A stretch of DNA of 64,000 nucleotides, from positions 124,001-188,000 of the forward strand of contig NZ_JACEFG010000003.1 in assembly GCF_013694105.1 (NCBI RefSeq), in the 5' to 3' direction. Below, piece by piece: positions 28,709-36,834 of the stretch. Position 1 is the stretch's first letter. Each line of letters begins with the position of its first letter. The notes below the pieces were generated by a model that saw nothing but the letters and a program-made list of their open reading frames with translations, searched no databases and was not told the origin of the DNA. The translations under genes and the position numbers were made by a program. Source of the stretch: Halobacillus locisalis (GTDB taxonomy: Bacteria; Bacillota; Bacilli; Bacillales; Halobacillaceae).

Positions 28709-28829
28709 AAGAGGGAAGAAAAACGGATCGCTTTCCGTGGGAGTACGCTGAGCCTCCTCAGGCTTCACCTTCCGGGGTCTCACCCTGCACTTTAATCCCA
28801 CAGGAGTCTCACCGTTTTTCTTCCCTCTT
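28709..28829 (+). repeat. Structured intergenic repeat element, copy C, inside the pur operon
   Basis: Outer arms AAGAGGGAAGAAAAACGG and CCGTTTTTCTTCCCTCTT pair perfectly over 18 bp. The core is CGCTTTCCGTGGG ... GAGCCTCCTC ... GGGGTCTC ... CCCACAGGAGTCTC. A further outer pair, GGTTCCGTT (28683) with AACGGAACC (28844), encloses it. Confidence 0.88.
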
Positions 28830-28923
28830 AACGAAATGAGGAGAACGGAACCACTCCTACTGGAACATGCTGGTGCAATTCGATTCATTTTTATTATAAA
28901 GGGAAAAGAGGAGGCGGAGATTG

Positions 28924-30201
28924 ATGAGAGTGATGGTGATTGGACGAGGTGGGAGAGAGCATAGCCTCGCACAAACCTTAGCAAAAAGCCCGAACGTGTC
29001 CACGATTTATGCAGTGCCAGGGAATGCCGGAATGGAGCAGGTGGCCGAGTGTGTCGCCATCCCCGAAACCGATCAAGCGCAACTTGTAGCTTTTGCTAAA
29101 GAAAACGAGGTCGACTTGACGATTGTCGGACCGGAAAACCCGTTGTTGGACGGACTTGTCGATCGTTTTCAAGAGGCGGGACTGAAGGTGTTCGGTCCGT
29201 CTTCGGAGGCGGCGTTGATCGAAGGAAGCAAGCATTTCGCCAAGCAGCTAATGGCGAAGTACGAGATTCCGACGGCGGCGTACGAGGCGTTCACGGAAGT
29301 AGAGCCGGCGAAGGCGTATATTCGTGGGAAAGGCGCACCGATCGTCGTGAAAGCGGACGGATTGGCAGCTGGAAAAGGCGTCGTCGTTGCGGAAACAGTG
29401 GACGAAGCCTGTGAAGCGGTCGAGGATATGCTCGGAAATGGTCAGTTTGGCGATGCGAGTCGCGAGATTGTCGTCGAAGAGTTTTTAGCTGGGGAAGAGT
29501 TCTCGTTGATGGCGTTCGTCAACGGCCGCAACGTCTACCCGATGATTACGGCGAAAGACCACAAGCGCGCGTTCGAAGGCGACCAAGGCCCGAACACGGG
29601 TGGCATGGGTGCCTTCGCCCCGGTGCCGGACTTGGCTGAATCGGATTATCAGTTTGCCGTCTCATCGATTTTGCAGCCGACAGCGGATGCGATGGTCGAA
29701 GAGGGCCGTCCGTTCGTCGGGATTTTGTACGCGGGCTTGATTCAAACGTCTGCCGGACCGAAAGTGATCGAGTTCAACGCGCGCTTCGGCGACCCGGAAA
29801 CGCAAGTCGTCCTGCCTCTTCTCGAGAATGATTTGGACCAAGTATTTGTCGATGTGCTCGAGGGGCGTGACCCTGAACTTCGCTGGTCTCGTTCGACATG
29901 TGCAGGTGTCGTGGTCGCGTCAAGCGGCTATCCTGGCGCCTATGAAAAAGGCCGTCCTGTGCCGGTGATCGAGTCCAATCATGTATTTGTCACTCATGCC
30001 GGTACGGAAAAAGCGGAGCAAGGCTATGTATCCAGTGGCGGGCGGGTACTCCTCGTCGGCGCACAAGCCGAACGGTTGCCCGAAGCACTGGAAAACGTCT
30101 ACGACTATATGCAACAGTTCGACGGCAACAAAGACTTCTTCTACCGTCGTGATATCGGTCTTTCATCAATTGCGCCGGCGTCTAGTCGCCACGTAAAGTA
30201 G
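28924..30201 (+). CDS. purD: GAR synthetase
   Basis: A 425-residue ATP-grasp enzyme joining phosphoribosylamine and glycine. Signatures are VIGRGGREHSLAQTLAKSP, APIVVKADGLAAGKGVVVAET, DHKRAFEGDQGPNTGGMGAFAPVP and VIEFNARFGDPETQ. GAGGAGG lies upstream of TTG-ATG; the ATG at 28924 is taken. It is the last gene of the pur operon and is followed by a terminator. Its 3' end overlaps, tail to tail, a small membrane-protein ORF on the other strand. Confidence 0.97.
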   Translation: MRVMVIGRGGREHSLAQTLAKSPNVSTIYAVPGNAGMEQVAECVAIPETDQAQLVAFAKENEVDLTIVGPENPLLDGLVDRFQEAGLKVFGPSSEAALIEGSKHFAKQLMAKYEIPTAAYEAFTEVEPAKAYIRGKGAPIVVKADGLAAGKGVVVAETVDEACEAVEDMLGNGQFGDASREIVVEEFLAGEEFSLMAFVNGRNVYPMITAKDHKRAFEGDQGPNTGGMGAFAPVPDLAESDYQFAVSSILQPTADAMVEEGRPFVGILYAGLIQTSAGPKVIEFNARFGDPETQVVLPLLENDLDQVFVDVLEGRDPELRWSRSTCAGVVVASSGYPGAYEKGRPVPVIESNHVFVTHAGTEKAEQGYVSSGGRVLLVGAQAERLPEALENVYDYMQQFDGNKDFFYRRDIGLSSIAPASSRHVK

Positions 30202-30270
30202 TGCTGCGATCGTCCCGATGATCGTGACGATGACGAATCCGACGTCTGTGAAATACTCCATGAAATCCAT
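30166..30270 (-). CDS. EYxxD-motif small membrane protein
   Basis: A 34-residue ORF starting MDFMEYFTDVGFVIVTIIGT: the EYxxD motif (EYFTD, residues 5-9) directly precedes a single transmembrane helix, and the peptide ends in a basic cluster (RRRR). This matches the small-protein family named for that motif in Bacillaceae. AAAGG lies 9 nt upstream of the ATG. It overlaps the last 36 nt of purD on the opposite strand. The function is unknown; a one-helix regulator or stress peptide is possible. Confidence 0.7.
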   Translation of the reverse strand: MDFMEYFTDVGFVIVTIIGTIAALLYVATRRRRN

Positions 30271-30289
30271 TAAGATCATCCTTTAATGA

Positions 30290-30317
30290 AAGGAAGGGCG
30301 AGCCCTTCCTTCTTTTT
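30290..30317 (+). terminator. Terminator of the pur operon
   Basis: AAGGAAGGGC and GCCCTTCCTT form a 10-bp perfect stem with a 2-nt minimal loop (probably opened to 4), followed by CTTTTT. It lies 88 nt after purD, in the region upstream of the EYxxD gene. Confidence 0.8.
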
Positions 30318-30380
30318 GTGTTTTGAAGCTCTTTTAAGTTCTTTAATTGCACGGCGAGCAGAATGCTGGAGTCGCGCGCA

Positions 30381-30760
30381 AACTCTGTTGAGCGCTCGCA
30401 AATCCGGTTGAACGCTCGCAAATCCGGTTGAACGCTCGGAAATCCGGTTGAACGCTCGGAAATCCGGTTGAGCGCTCGGAAATCCGGTTGAGCGCTCGCA
30501 AATCCGGTTTAGCGCTCGCAAATCCGGTTGAACGCTCGCAAATCCGGTTGAGCGCTCGCAAATCCGGTTGAGCGCTCGCAAATCCGGTTTAGCGCTCGCA
30601 AATCCGGTTGAACGCTCGCAAATCCGGTTGAGCGCTCGCAAATCCGGTTGAGCGCTCGCAAATCCGGTTGAGCGCTCGCAAATCCGGTTGAACGCTCGCA
30701 AACTGGGCTGAACGCTCGCAAACTGGGCTGAACGCTCGCAAATCCGGCCAAGCGCTCACA
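30381..30760. repeat. Exact 20-bp tandem array, about 19 units
   Basis: The unit AATCCGGTTGARCGCTCGCA repeats at precisely 20 bp for 19 units, with degenerate units at both edges (30361 and 30761). Positions varying between units are few (A/G in GARCGC, G/C in CTCGSA, GTTG/GTTT). Many units contain the palindrome AGCGCT. There are no unique spacers, so this is not a CRISPR. It fills the gap between purD and the convergent DUF2892 gene. Confidence 0.95.
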
Positions 30761-30801
30761 AATCACAAGAGTCGTGCACAACCCCACTCACCGTGCTCCA
30801 A

Positions 30802-31086
30802 TCACAAGTGCCTACACGCATCCTTATCTTCATCCGGGTCGTAATCATAATTCTGACCCCAGCTCTCTTCCTTGCCGTCACGCTCCGTCGCAAGCTGTTC
30901 ATAAGCAGCCGTCAGCGGACAGTAGCGCACGATGCCTTCTGCGATTTTCAGAGAAGACATGACGATCCAGGTCGGATGGATGGATGCATCTTCCTTCCTT
31001 CCAGCACGGATGGTAAGAAAAGTAAGCATGCTGAATCCAGCGGTGATGCGGATCATAGCGTTCATTATTCCGATATTCGGTTTCAC
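30802..31086 (-). CDS. DUF2892 family membrane protein
   Basis: The 94-residue protein begins KPNIGIMNAMIRITAGFSML, the conserved start of DUF2892 (YgaP-like membrane segment), then a second amphipathic or membrane segment with KIAEGIVRYCPLTAAYE, also conserved. The charged tail DYDPDEDKD is unusual. The GTG start has AGGAGG 9 nt upstream. It is divergent from the yerA-like gene. The family function is unknown. Confidence 0.8.
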   Translation of the reverse strand: MKPNIGIMNAMIRITAGFSMLTFLTIRAGRKEDASIHPTWIVMSSLKIAEGIVRYCPLTAAYEQLATERDGKEESWGQNYDYDPDEDKDACRHL

Positions 31087-31153
31087 GGTTCACTTCCTCC
31101 TTCGGGGACGCTTGTGTTACGATAGTACATATTGAATCAAGGGAGGACGCTCC

Positions 31154-32881
31154 ATGAATGAAACACGCTTTCGTTGGCGGAATCGTCAGCTGCGCGAACA
31201 TGCGGCAGTGATCGACGGCGCCATTGCTCCAACCAAGTTGATCAAACATACTACGTATTTGAACGTCTATTTGAAAAAATGGATGTCTGGACATATATGG
31301 TTGTACGAAGATCGAATTGTTTATACAGGTACAGAACTGCCTTCAAATACAGAAGGTACGGAAATCATCGATGGAAAGGATCATTATATCGTGCCGGGCT
31401 ATATTGAGCCGCATGCACATCCTTTTCAGTTATATAATCCCCGAAGCCTAGCGGAATATGCAGTTCAGACGGGAACGACAACGCTCGTCAATGATAATTT
31501 GATGTGGCTTTTTTTAACGGACAAAGAGAAAGCGTTTTCCCTTTTAGAAGAGTTCATGAAAGTGCCCGCGACGATGTACTGGTGGGCGCGGTTCGACTCG
31601 CAATCGGCACTCCGGGAAGAGGATAAGAAACGCTTTGAAAATCAGATTCCGGATTGGATCGAGCATGATGCGGTCATTCAAGGCGGCGAGCTGACGGCGT
31701 GGCCGGACGTTTTATACGGCGGTGATGACCGTATTCTGCACTGGATGCAGGAGACGAAACGGGCACGCAAGCCGCTTGAAGCGCATTTGCCGGGAGCTTC
31801 TGAAAAAACGCTTGTGAAGATGCGCCTGCTCGGGATGAATTCCGAACACGAATCGATGAACGCGGATGACGTATTGAAGCGTCTTGAGCTCGGCTATCAG
31901 ACAGGGCTACGCTATTCGTCGATTCGACCGGACTTACCTGAGATTTTAGAAGGGTTGCAAAATCAAGGGCACGATCACTACAGCCACCTGATGTTCACAA
32001 CCGACGGATCGACGCCTGGCTTTTATCGTGAAGGACTGATCAATCAGTGCATTCGAATCGCGATTGAAAAAGGTGTCCCTCCGATTGATGCGTACATGAT
32101 GGCGACATATGAACCTGCGCGTCATTTCGGGATTGACAACCGTGTGGGTAGTCTGAATGTCGGACGCGTTGCTCATTTGAACTTTTTACAAGACCCGAAT
32201 GACCCTACGCCTGTAAAAGTGATTGCCAAGGGTGAGTGGGTGAATCACGAGGAGACGCCGATCGAGTGGGAGAGAAACGGGGTGTCCCGTCTTGATTTGG
32301 ATTGGGATTTAAAAGATAATGATTTACAATTCTCGATGCCGGTCGGGCTTGAGATGATCAACGATGTGATCATGAAGCCGTATGCGGTCGATACCGATGC
32401 GTCGGTCGACCGGATCGCGAGTGATAATGAGGAGGCCTTTCTTTCGCTGATCGATCGCGAAGGGGAATGGGCGGTCAACACGTTGTTGAAAGGGTTCACG
32501 CAGTCGCTTGGTGGACTTGTCAGTTCGTATTCGAACACGGGCGACATCATTTTTATCGGAAAATCGAAATCGGACATGCGAAAAGCGTTCCAGCGGATGA
32601 AAGAGATCGGAGGAGGAATCGTACTCGTCGATCACGGTGAAGTGATTTTCGAGATGGCGCTACCTTTAGGTGGAACGATGTCCGATTTGCCGCTGCAAGA
32701 GTTGATTCAAGAGGAAGCGGAGTTGAAAAAACAGTTGAATGCACACGGTTTCACCTACAATGATCCTGTGTACACATTGCTTTTCCTATCTTCTGTCCAT
32801 TTGCCTTTTACAAGAATCACACCTCTTGGAATCATGGATGTGAAAAAGAAAGAGGTACTCTTCCCTTCGATAATGCGTTAA
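31154..32881 (+). CDS. YerA-like adenine deaminase family protein
   Basis: A 575-residue amidohydrolase related to adenine deaminase. The N-terminal metal motif is EPHAHPF, and the metallo-dependent barrel is followed by an adenine-deaminase C-terminal domain (GGIVLVDHGEVIFEMALPLGGTMSD). It matches B. subtilis YerA in length and position after the pur operon. Adenine deaminase activity for this branch is not assured. GGGAGG precedes the ATG; YerB follows closely. Confidence 0.85.
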   Translation: MNETRFRWRNRQLREHAAVIDGAIAPTKLIKHTTYLNVYLKKWMSGHIWLYEDRIVYTGTELPSNTEGTEIIDGKDHYIVPGYIEPHAHPFQLYNPRSLAEYAVQTGTTTLVNDNLMWLFLTDKEKAFSLLEEFMKVPATMYWWARFDSQSALREEDKKRFENQIPDWIEHDAVIQGGELTAWPDVLYGGDDRILHWMQETKRARKPLEAHLPGASEKTLVKMRLLGMNSEHESMNADDVLKRLELGYQTGLRYSSIRPDLPEILEGLQNQGHDHYSHLMFTTDGSTPGFYREGLINQCIRIAIEKGVPPIDAYMMATYEPARHFGIDNRVGSLNVGRVAHLNFLQDPNDPTPVKVIAKGEWVNHEETPIEWERNGVSRLDLDWDLKDNDLQFSMPVGLEMINDVIMKPYAVDTDASVDRIASDNEEAFLSLIDREGEWAVNTLLKGFTQSLGGLVSSYSNTGDIIFIGKSKSDMRKAFQRMKEIGGGIVLVDHGEVIFEMALPLGGTMSDLPLQELIQEEAELKKQLNAHGFTYNDPVYTLLFLSSVHLPFTRITPLGIMDVKKKEVLFPSIMR

Positions 32882-32919
32882 ACTAGAAGAAGAAAATATT
32901 TTGTAGGGAAGTGCTATCA

Positions 32920-34005
32920 TTGAGGAAGCTTGCGTCATTCAGCTTGTTGCTGGTCCTTCTTTTGTTAGCGGCTTGTTCGGGTGAAGCGGGAGCAAGTCAG
33001 GAGTCGAAAGCGGACCAAACCGAACCTCCCGAGCGTTCGGAAACGAGTGAACAGCCAGAAAAAGAAAAAGAAGTGGACGTCGTTGTGGAAGAGGAGCCTG
33101 AAGAAGAAGAGGTGACGTTCGACAATGTCTATCCATTAACCGGTGAACCGACGAATGAAGAGGTCGATCATCGCGTCGTCTCGGTGATGGTGAACAACCA
33201 CACGAAGGCACGTCCGCAATCGGGGCTTAGTCAGGCGGATGTCGTATATGAGGTGCTCGCAGAAGGGCAGATCACCCGCTTTCTAGCGTTGTACCACAGC
33301 GAACTTCCTGAGATGATCGGTCCCGTGAGAAGTGCTCGTCCTTATTATATGGAACTTGCAGCTGGCTTCGATGCCCTTTATACTTATCACGGCGCATCGA
33401 CGAATATCAATCGTCACATCGCCGGCAGTGGAATCGACTATTTAGATGGAGCGGCTTACGACCGCAACGGCTGGTTGTTTGAACGATCATCAGAACGTCG
33501 ACCACCGCATGATTCTTATTTTTTAACAAACGGCATTGATCGTGCTGTCGAACAGCAAGGGTATGCGGCGGAGACAACCACTCCTTCCCTTCCTTTCAAA
33601 GAAGACATCACGCCACAAGGCACGCGGGCGGATGACGTCCAGGTGACGTATTACGACCGTGAAGGCGTCAGCTACAGTTATGACGAATCAAGCGGACAGT
33701 ATCTTCGTTCAAGCGATGGAGAGAAGTCGTTCGATGAGGCAAATGGTGAACGCATAGCTCTCGATAACGTCTTCATCGTCCGTACAGGTCACTCGATCAT
33801 CGATAACGTCGGAAGGCGAGATGTAGACTTAACATCTGGCGGAGAAGCTTATCTTTTACAAAAAGGAATGATTCAAGAAATACAATGGAAGAGCGTCGAT
33901 GGACGCATCCTTCCTTATAAAGATGGACAACCATTATCTTTCACACCAGGGCAGACTTGGGTCAACATCATCCAGGGGAGCACGCGTGTGGACGTGACCA
34001 ATTAA
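32920..34005 (+). CDS. DUF3048 lipoprotein (YerB-like)
   Basis: A 361-residue lipoprotein. The TTG at 32920 is chosen because AGGGAA lies 9 nt upstream; the in-frame GTG at 32911 touches that site. A hydrophobic N-terminus ends in the lipobox LAAC. A Glu-rich linker (residues ~30-70) leads to the DUF3048 core, with VSVMVNNHTKARPQSGLSQA and IGPVRSARPYYMELA. It is extracytoplasmic and anchored; the function is unknown. It lies between the yerA-like and yerC-like genes as in B. subtilis. Confidence 0.88.
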   Translation: MRKLASFSLLLVLLLLAACSGEAGASQESKADQTEPPERSETSEQPEKEKEVDVVVEEEPEEEEVTFDNVYPLTGEPTNEEVDHRVVSVMVNNHTKARPQSGLSQADVVYEVLAEGQITRFLALYHSELPEMIGPVRSARPYYMELAAGFDALYTYHGASTNINRHIAGSGIDYLDGAAYDRNGWLFERSSERRPPHDSYFLTNGIDRAVEQQGYAAETTTPSLPFKEDITPQGTRADDVQVTYYDREGVSYSYDESSGQYLRSSDGEKSFDEANGERIALDNVFIVRTGHSIIDNVGRRDVDLTSGGEAYLLQKGMIQEIQWKSVDGRILPYKDGQPLSFTPGQTWVNIIQGSTRVDVTN

Positions 34006-34019
34006 GGAGGTCAACCGGA

Positions 34020-34322
34020 ATGCAAATCGATAAATTACGCGGAAAAACGCTCGATCAGTTGTTCGAAGCGATTCTATCTCTTCAAAATGTAGAGGAATGC
34101 TATGAATTCTTCGACGATCTGGCGACGATGAACGAAGTCCAGTCGCTTGCTCAGCGTCTAGAAGTCGCTCGTATGCTGCGTGACGGGTTCACGTATCATA
34201 AAATCGAAACGGAAACCGGCGCATCAACAGCGACGATTTCACGTGTGAAACGTTGCCTGAACTACGGCAACGACGCCTACACGCTAGCGCTTGACCGCGT
34301 GCAGGAAAAAGAAACGAAATAA
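34020..34322 (+). CDS. TrpR/YerC/YecD-family DNA-binding protein
   Basis: The 100-residue helical protein has a TrpR-like helix-turn-helix: RLEVARMLRDGFTYHKI, then TGASTATISRVKRCLNYG as the recognition helix. The ligand and targets of YerC are not established. AAGGAGGT is 8 nt upstream of the ATG. The gene follows yerB by 14 nt, so co-transcription is likely, and it is closed by a terminator. Confidence 0.93.
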   Translation: MQIDKLRGKTLDQLFEAILSLQNVEECYEFFDDLATMNEVQSLAQRLEVARMLRDGFTYHKIETETGASTATISRVKRCLNYGNDAYTLALDRVQEKETK

Positions 34323-34334
34323 TCGTAGACAGAG

Positions 34335-34364
34335 AGACTACCTGATATAAAGGTAGTCTTTTTT
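34335..34364 (+). terminator. Terminator after the yerC-like gene
   Basis: AGACTACC and GGTAGTCT form an 8-bp stem with a 9-nt loop and six Ts. Confidence 0.88.
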
Positions 34365-34423
34365 GTGTTTGCGAAAGCTGCTTTCGGTTCTTCAAAGGTG
34401 AGAAGGGGCGGTGGCGGGGGATT

Positions 34424-34597
34424 CGGACATTTGATTAGGCATTTCGGACGTGCTCTCGTGTATATCGGACACCGTCCCCGCTAATTCGGACATCCTCTCA
34501 CGTATTCCGGACAATTGCCGTTAATTCGGACATTTCATTTCACATTTCGGACACCACATCCACTTATTCGGACAAAGGACTCAACATACGTTCCGAA
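34424..34597 (+). repeat. 21-bp-period CGGACA array 2
   Basis: CGGAC cores start at 34424, 34445, 34466, 34487, 34508, 34527, 34548 and 34569, then a degenerate unit near 34593. The steps are 21 bp apart except one of 19. It has the same motif, orientation and A/T-rich lead-in as array 1. Confidence 0.88.
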
Positions 34598-34617
34598 CTT
34601 ATAATGAGCTGTTGGAC

Positions 34618-34758
34618 GAAGAGTCACTGCAGCCGTTATTCAACGATTTCGATGAGCGGTTCCCAGGCTACGACCTTTCGAAAGTGAAGAATTTGGGAAC
34701 ACAACCTTGCCAACATTGTGCTGTCATCGTTAGCGTCCCTTCTAGTAGTTGGATCTAA
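34618..34758 (+). other. Open, protein-like stretch; possible gene remnant
   Basis: One frame is open for about 45 codons and reads like real protein (ELLDEESLQPLFNDF, then FPGYDLSKVKNLGTQPCQHC) but has no start codon or ribosome binding site and is wedged between a CGGACA array and a repeat element. B. subtilis has yerD and yerE at this point. It may be the tail of a lost gene; I could not identify it. Confidence 0.3.
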
Positions 34759-34785
34759 AGAGGTTCACACTTCTTATTGCAAGGC

Positions 34786-34900
34786 GGCGTGGAAACGGCG
34801 ACACTCCTGCAGGATACTGAGGCTTTGGTGAGATCCCGCAGAGTGCGAAGCGATCGAGGAAGCTCACCGCCTCCTGCGGAAAGGGAGTCGTTTCCACGCC
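34786..34900 (-). repeat. Structured intergenic repeat element, copy D (reverse)
   Basis: Arms GGCGTGGAAACG and CGTTTCCACGCC pair perfectly over 12 bp. The inner stem is CCGCAGG with CCTGCAGG, unlike the CCCAC or CCCGC versions in other copies but still complementary. Other core blocks are conserved. Confidence 0.85.
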
Positions 34901-34997
34901 ACCGATGCACTCACCTTGGAACAACCTCTCTCTTCTAATCCCACCAAGACAAGCATAGGGTAGTAGAAAGACTGCTCTGTAAAGGGGGATGACGACA

Positions 34998-35585
34998 TTG
35001 AAATTTTTGTTGAAAAAAGCGTTCGTGATCATGCTCGGAAGCACGCTCATCTCCCTCGGCATCAACTTTTTCCTCATCCCAGACCACGTACTTGACGGTG
35101 GCATCATCGGCGTCGGACTAATTGCCAACTACGTATGGGGCATGAAAGTCGGCTTCACGATCATCTTGTGCAGCATTCCGATTTTCTTGATCGCGTGGTT
35201 CCGCTATCGCCCCTATTTTTACAACAGTTTGCACGGACTGCTCATCTCTTCATTGTTCATCGACTTCCTCCACGTTCTAAGACCCTACCATCTGCCGCTT
35301 GATCCTGCGATGAGTTCAGTTGCGGGCGGGATGTTTGTTGGGGGTGGAATCGGACTGATGCTCCGCAACGGTACAAGCACAGGGGGGACCGACTTGCTGG
35401 CGCAGATGATTGCGGACCTTTCCAAGCTGAACGTCGGTTTCGTCATCTTCTTAATCGACGCCATCATCATCGGCATCAGTGGGTATCTATTTTCTACTCA
35501 AACGCTTCTGCTTTCCACCATCGCCATCTTAAGTGTGGCGCTTGTCACCATGGCGACCACCGCGAAAACCCCTACAACTTCATGA
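34998..35585 (+). CDS. YitT-family membrane protein, short form
   Basis: A 195-residue protein with about five transmembrane segments and the YitT signatures GINFFLIPDHVLDGGIIG and GLMLRNGTSTGGTDLLAQ. Usual YitT proteins are about 280 residues with a C-terminal DUF2179 domain; that domain is absent here, and the end TTAKTPTTS looks abrupt. A TTG at 34998 is preferred since AAAGGGGG abuts the in-frame ATG at 34989; either could be used. The function is unknown. Confidence 0.8.
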   Translation: MKFLLKKAFVIMLGSTLISLGINFFLIPDHVLDGGIIGVGLIANYVWGMKVGFTIILCSIPIFLIAWFRYRPYFYNSLHGLLISSLFIDFLHVLRPYHLPLDPAMSSVAGGMFVGGGIGLMLRNGTSTGGTDLLAQMIADLSKLNVGFVIFLIDAIIIGISGYLFSTQTLLLSTIAILSVALVTMATTAKTPTTS

Positions 35586-35636
35586 AAAAATTTCCTTATG
35601 TATGGTACGATTGAAAAAAAGAGAAGAGGTCGTCCT

Positions 35637-36701
35637 ATGGTTTTGATGAAAGACCGCGAACACATTCAACGTGCCCTAGATAGGGAGGGAATAACGGGTA
35701 CGGTTCAGCCGCTTGGAGAAGGGGCGTGGCATATGGCTTATCTTATCGAAGAAAAGCAGCTCGTCCTCCGTATTCCGAAGAAAATCGCCTATGACAAGGA
35801 AGTTGAATTCAATCCACAAGAGCTGACAGCAGAATATGCAGCTACCAAAGCTTTCTACGAGCATGCCAATCGTGCTAAAAAAGGAATCTGTCCGGAGTAT
35901 TTCGATTTTTATGTCAGTGAAGAGCTCACGTACACGATCGAATCCTACGTCGGCGAATCGATTGGACTTGGACATCAAACGATCGAAGAAGCCAAACAGT
36001 ACGGACGCGAATTGGGCGAGTGCTTCCGTCTCCTTGAAACGCTGGACCCTCCTTTTGCAGGGATGGGCTATGTTGAACTAGACGAAAAGGGGCAGCTGAA
36101 GGGGCCGTATGAGATGAACGCCGAGGAATTCCTTGTTCAAGAAACGGACGAATACCTCAGTGAATTGGACACACTTCTTGCAAGCTCTTACTCTTTTGAT
36201 AAAGAAAAAGTAGAGCGAACTGGCCGCCAGTTACTCGCGGAGCGCTCCATCAAACGAGAAAAAGTCGTGTTCACCAATCAGGATACGTCTCCAGAAAACA
36301 TTTTGTTCTCGAAAAACGGAGCCAAAATGATCGATCCGTTTCCACTTCTGGCAACCGGCACATCACTTGCGGCGAACCATGTGTTCAACTATACGATGCT
36401 TTTTCCGAAGTTTGCAGATACAGAGCGTTTCGGCAAAGGGGATTACCACATCCATGCTGCGAAGTTAAAGGCGAATGCAGAAGGGTTTACAGAAAGCTAT
36501 ACGGATGGTTCGGAACAGAAACAGAAGGACTTACATATTGAGGTGTTCATCAAATTGCTGACCATGGCGTTTGAGCATCATCAACTGCTAGAGGAGAAGA
36601 CGCTGAATCGTGAACAGATCATTCGGTACGGAACTAAAAAGCAAGTCGAGGAGCGTCTTCAAGGATATTTGCAAGATCTGGAATCTTACCTTGTTTTATA
36701 G
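35637..36701 (+). CDS. Phosphotransferase (APH/choline kinase-like) family protein
   Basis: The 354-residue protein has a kinase-like fold: LGEGAWHMAYLIEEKQLVLRIP is the glycine loop with Lys/Arg, VFTNQDTSPENILFSKNGAKMIDPFP replaces the usual catalytic H-G-D-x-x-x-x-N and the metal-binding Asp. The catalytic loop has Asn-Gln-Asp rather than His-Gly-Asp, so activity and substrate are uncertain. AGAAGAGGT is 6 nt before the ATG at 35637. It follows the YitT gene by 51 nt and ends at a terminator. Confidence 0.7.
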   Translation: MVLMKDREHIQRALDREGITGTVQPLGEGAWHMAYLIEEKQLVLRIPKKIAYDKEVEFNPQELTAEYAATKAFYEHANRAKKGICPEYFDFYVSEELTYTIESYVGESIGLGHQTIEEAKQYGRELGECFRLLETLDPPFAGMGYVELDEKGQLKGPYEMNAEEFLVQETDEYLSELDTLLASSYSFDKEKVERTGRQLLAERSIKREKVVFTNQDTSPENILFSKNGAKMIDPFPLLATGTSLAANHVFNYTMLFPKFADTERFGKGDYHIHAAKLKANAEGFTESYTDGSEQKQKDLHIEVFIKLLTMAFEHHQLLEEKTLNREQIIRYGTKKQVEERLQGYLQDLESYLVL

Positions 36702-36729
36702 AAAATATATGGACGATGAATCTTAACGT

Positions 36730-36758
36730 AACCACAGCTGTCAAAGCTGTGGTTTTTT
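36730..36758 (+). terminator. Terminator of the phosphotransferase-like gene
   Basis: AACCACAGCT and AGCTGTGGTT form a 10-bp perfect stem with a 5-nt loop and a T-run. Confidence 0.9.
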
Positions 36759-36770
36759 CTCCCTTAGCCA

Positions 36771-36800
36771 TTCATACGACACCCAAAAGTTTGCTATAAT
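36771..36800 (+). promoter_or_regulatory. Probable SigA promoter of pcrB-pcrA-ligA-camS
   Basis: TTCATA, an 18-bp spacer and a perfect TATAAT lie 35 bp before the pcrB start and right after the preceding terminator. Confidence 0.65.
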
Positions 36801-36834
36801 GAGTGAATGGATAACGGTTGTTTGGAGGATGAAC

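Noticed and set aside
30381-30760. CRISPR array
   Set aside because: The units are contiguous 20-mers with no unique spacers and there are no cas genes in the window. The 21-bp arrays also lack repeat-spacer structure.
30276-30787. Three overlapping reverse-strand ORFs of 72-141 codons with Arg/Cys-rich repeats
   Set aside because: They are the three reading frames of the 20-bp tandem array, kept open because the unit contains no stop in any reverse frame. There is no ribosome binding site, and the same peptide appears in every frame.
34424-34900. Insertion sequence or transposon in the yerC-yitT gap
   Set aside because: No transposase fragment or terminal repeat with target duplication could be found; the gap is explained by the array, the remnant and repeat copy D.
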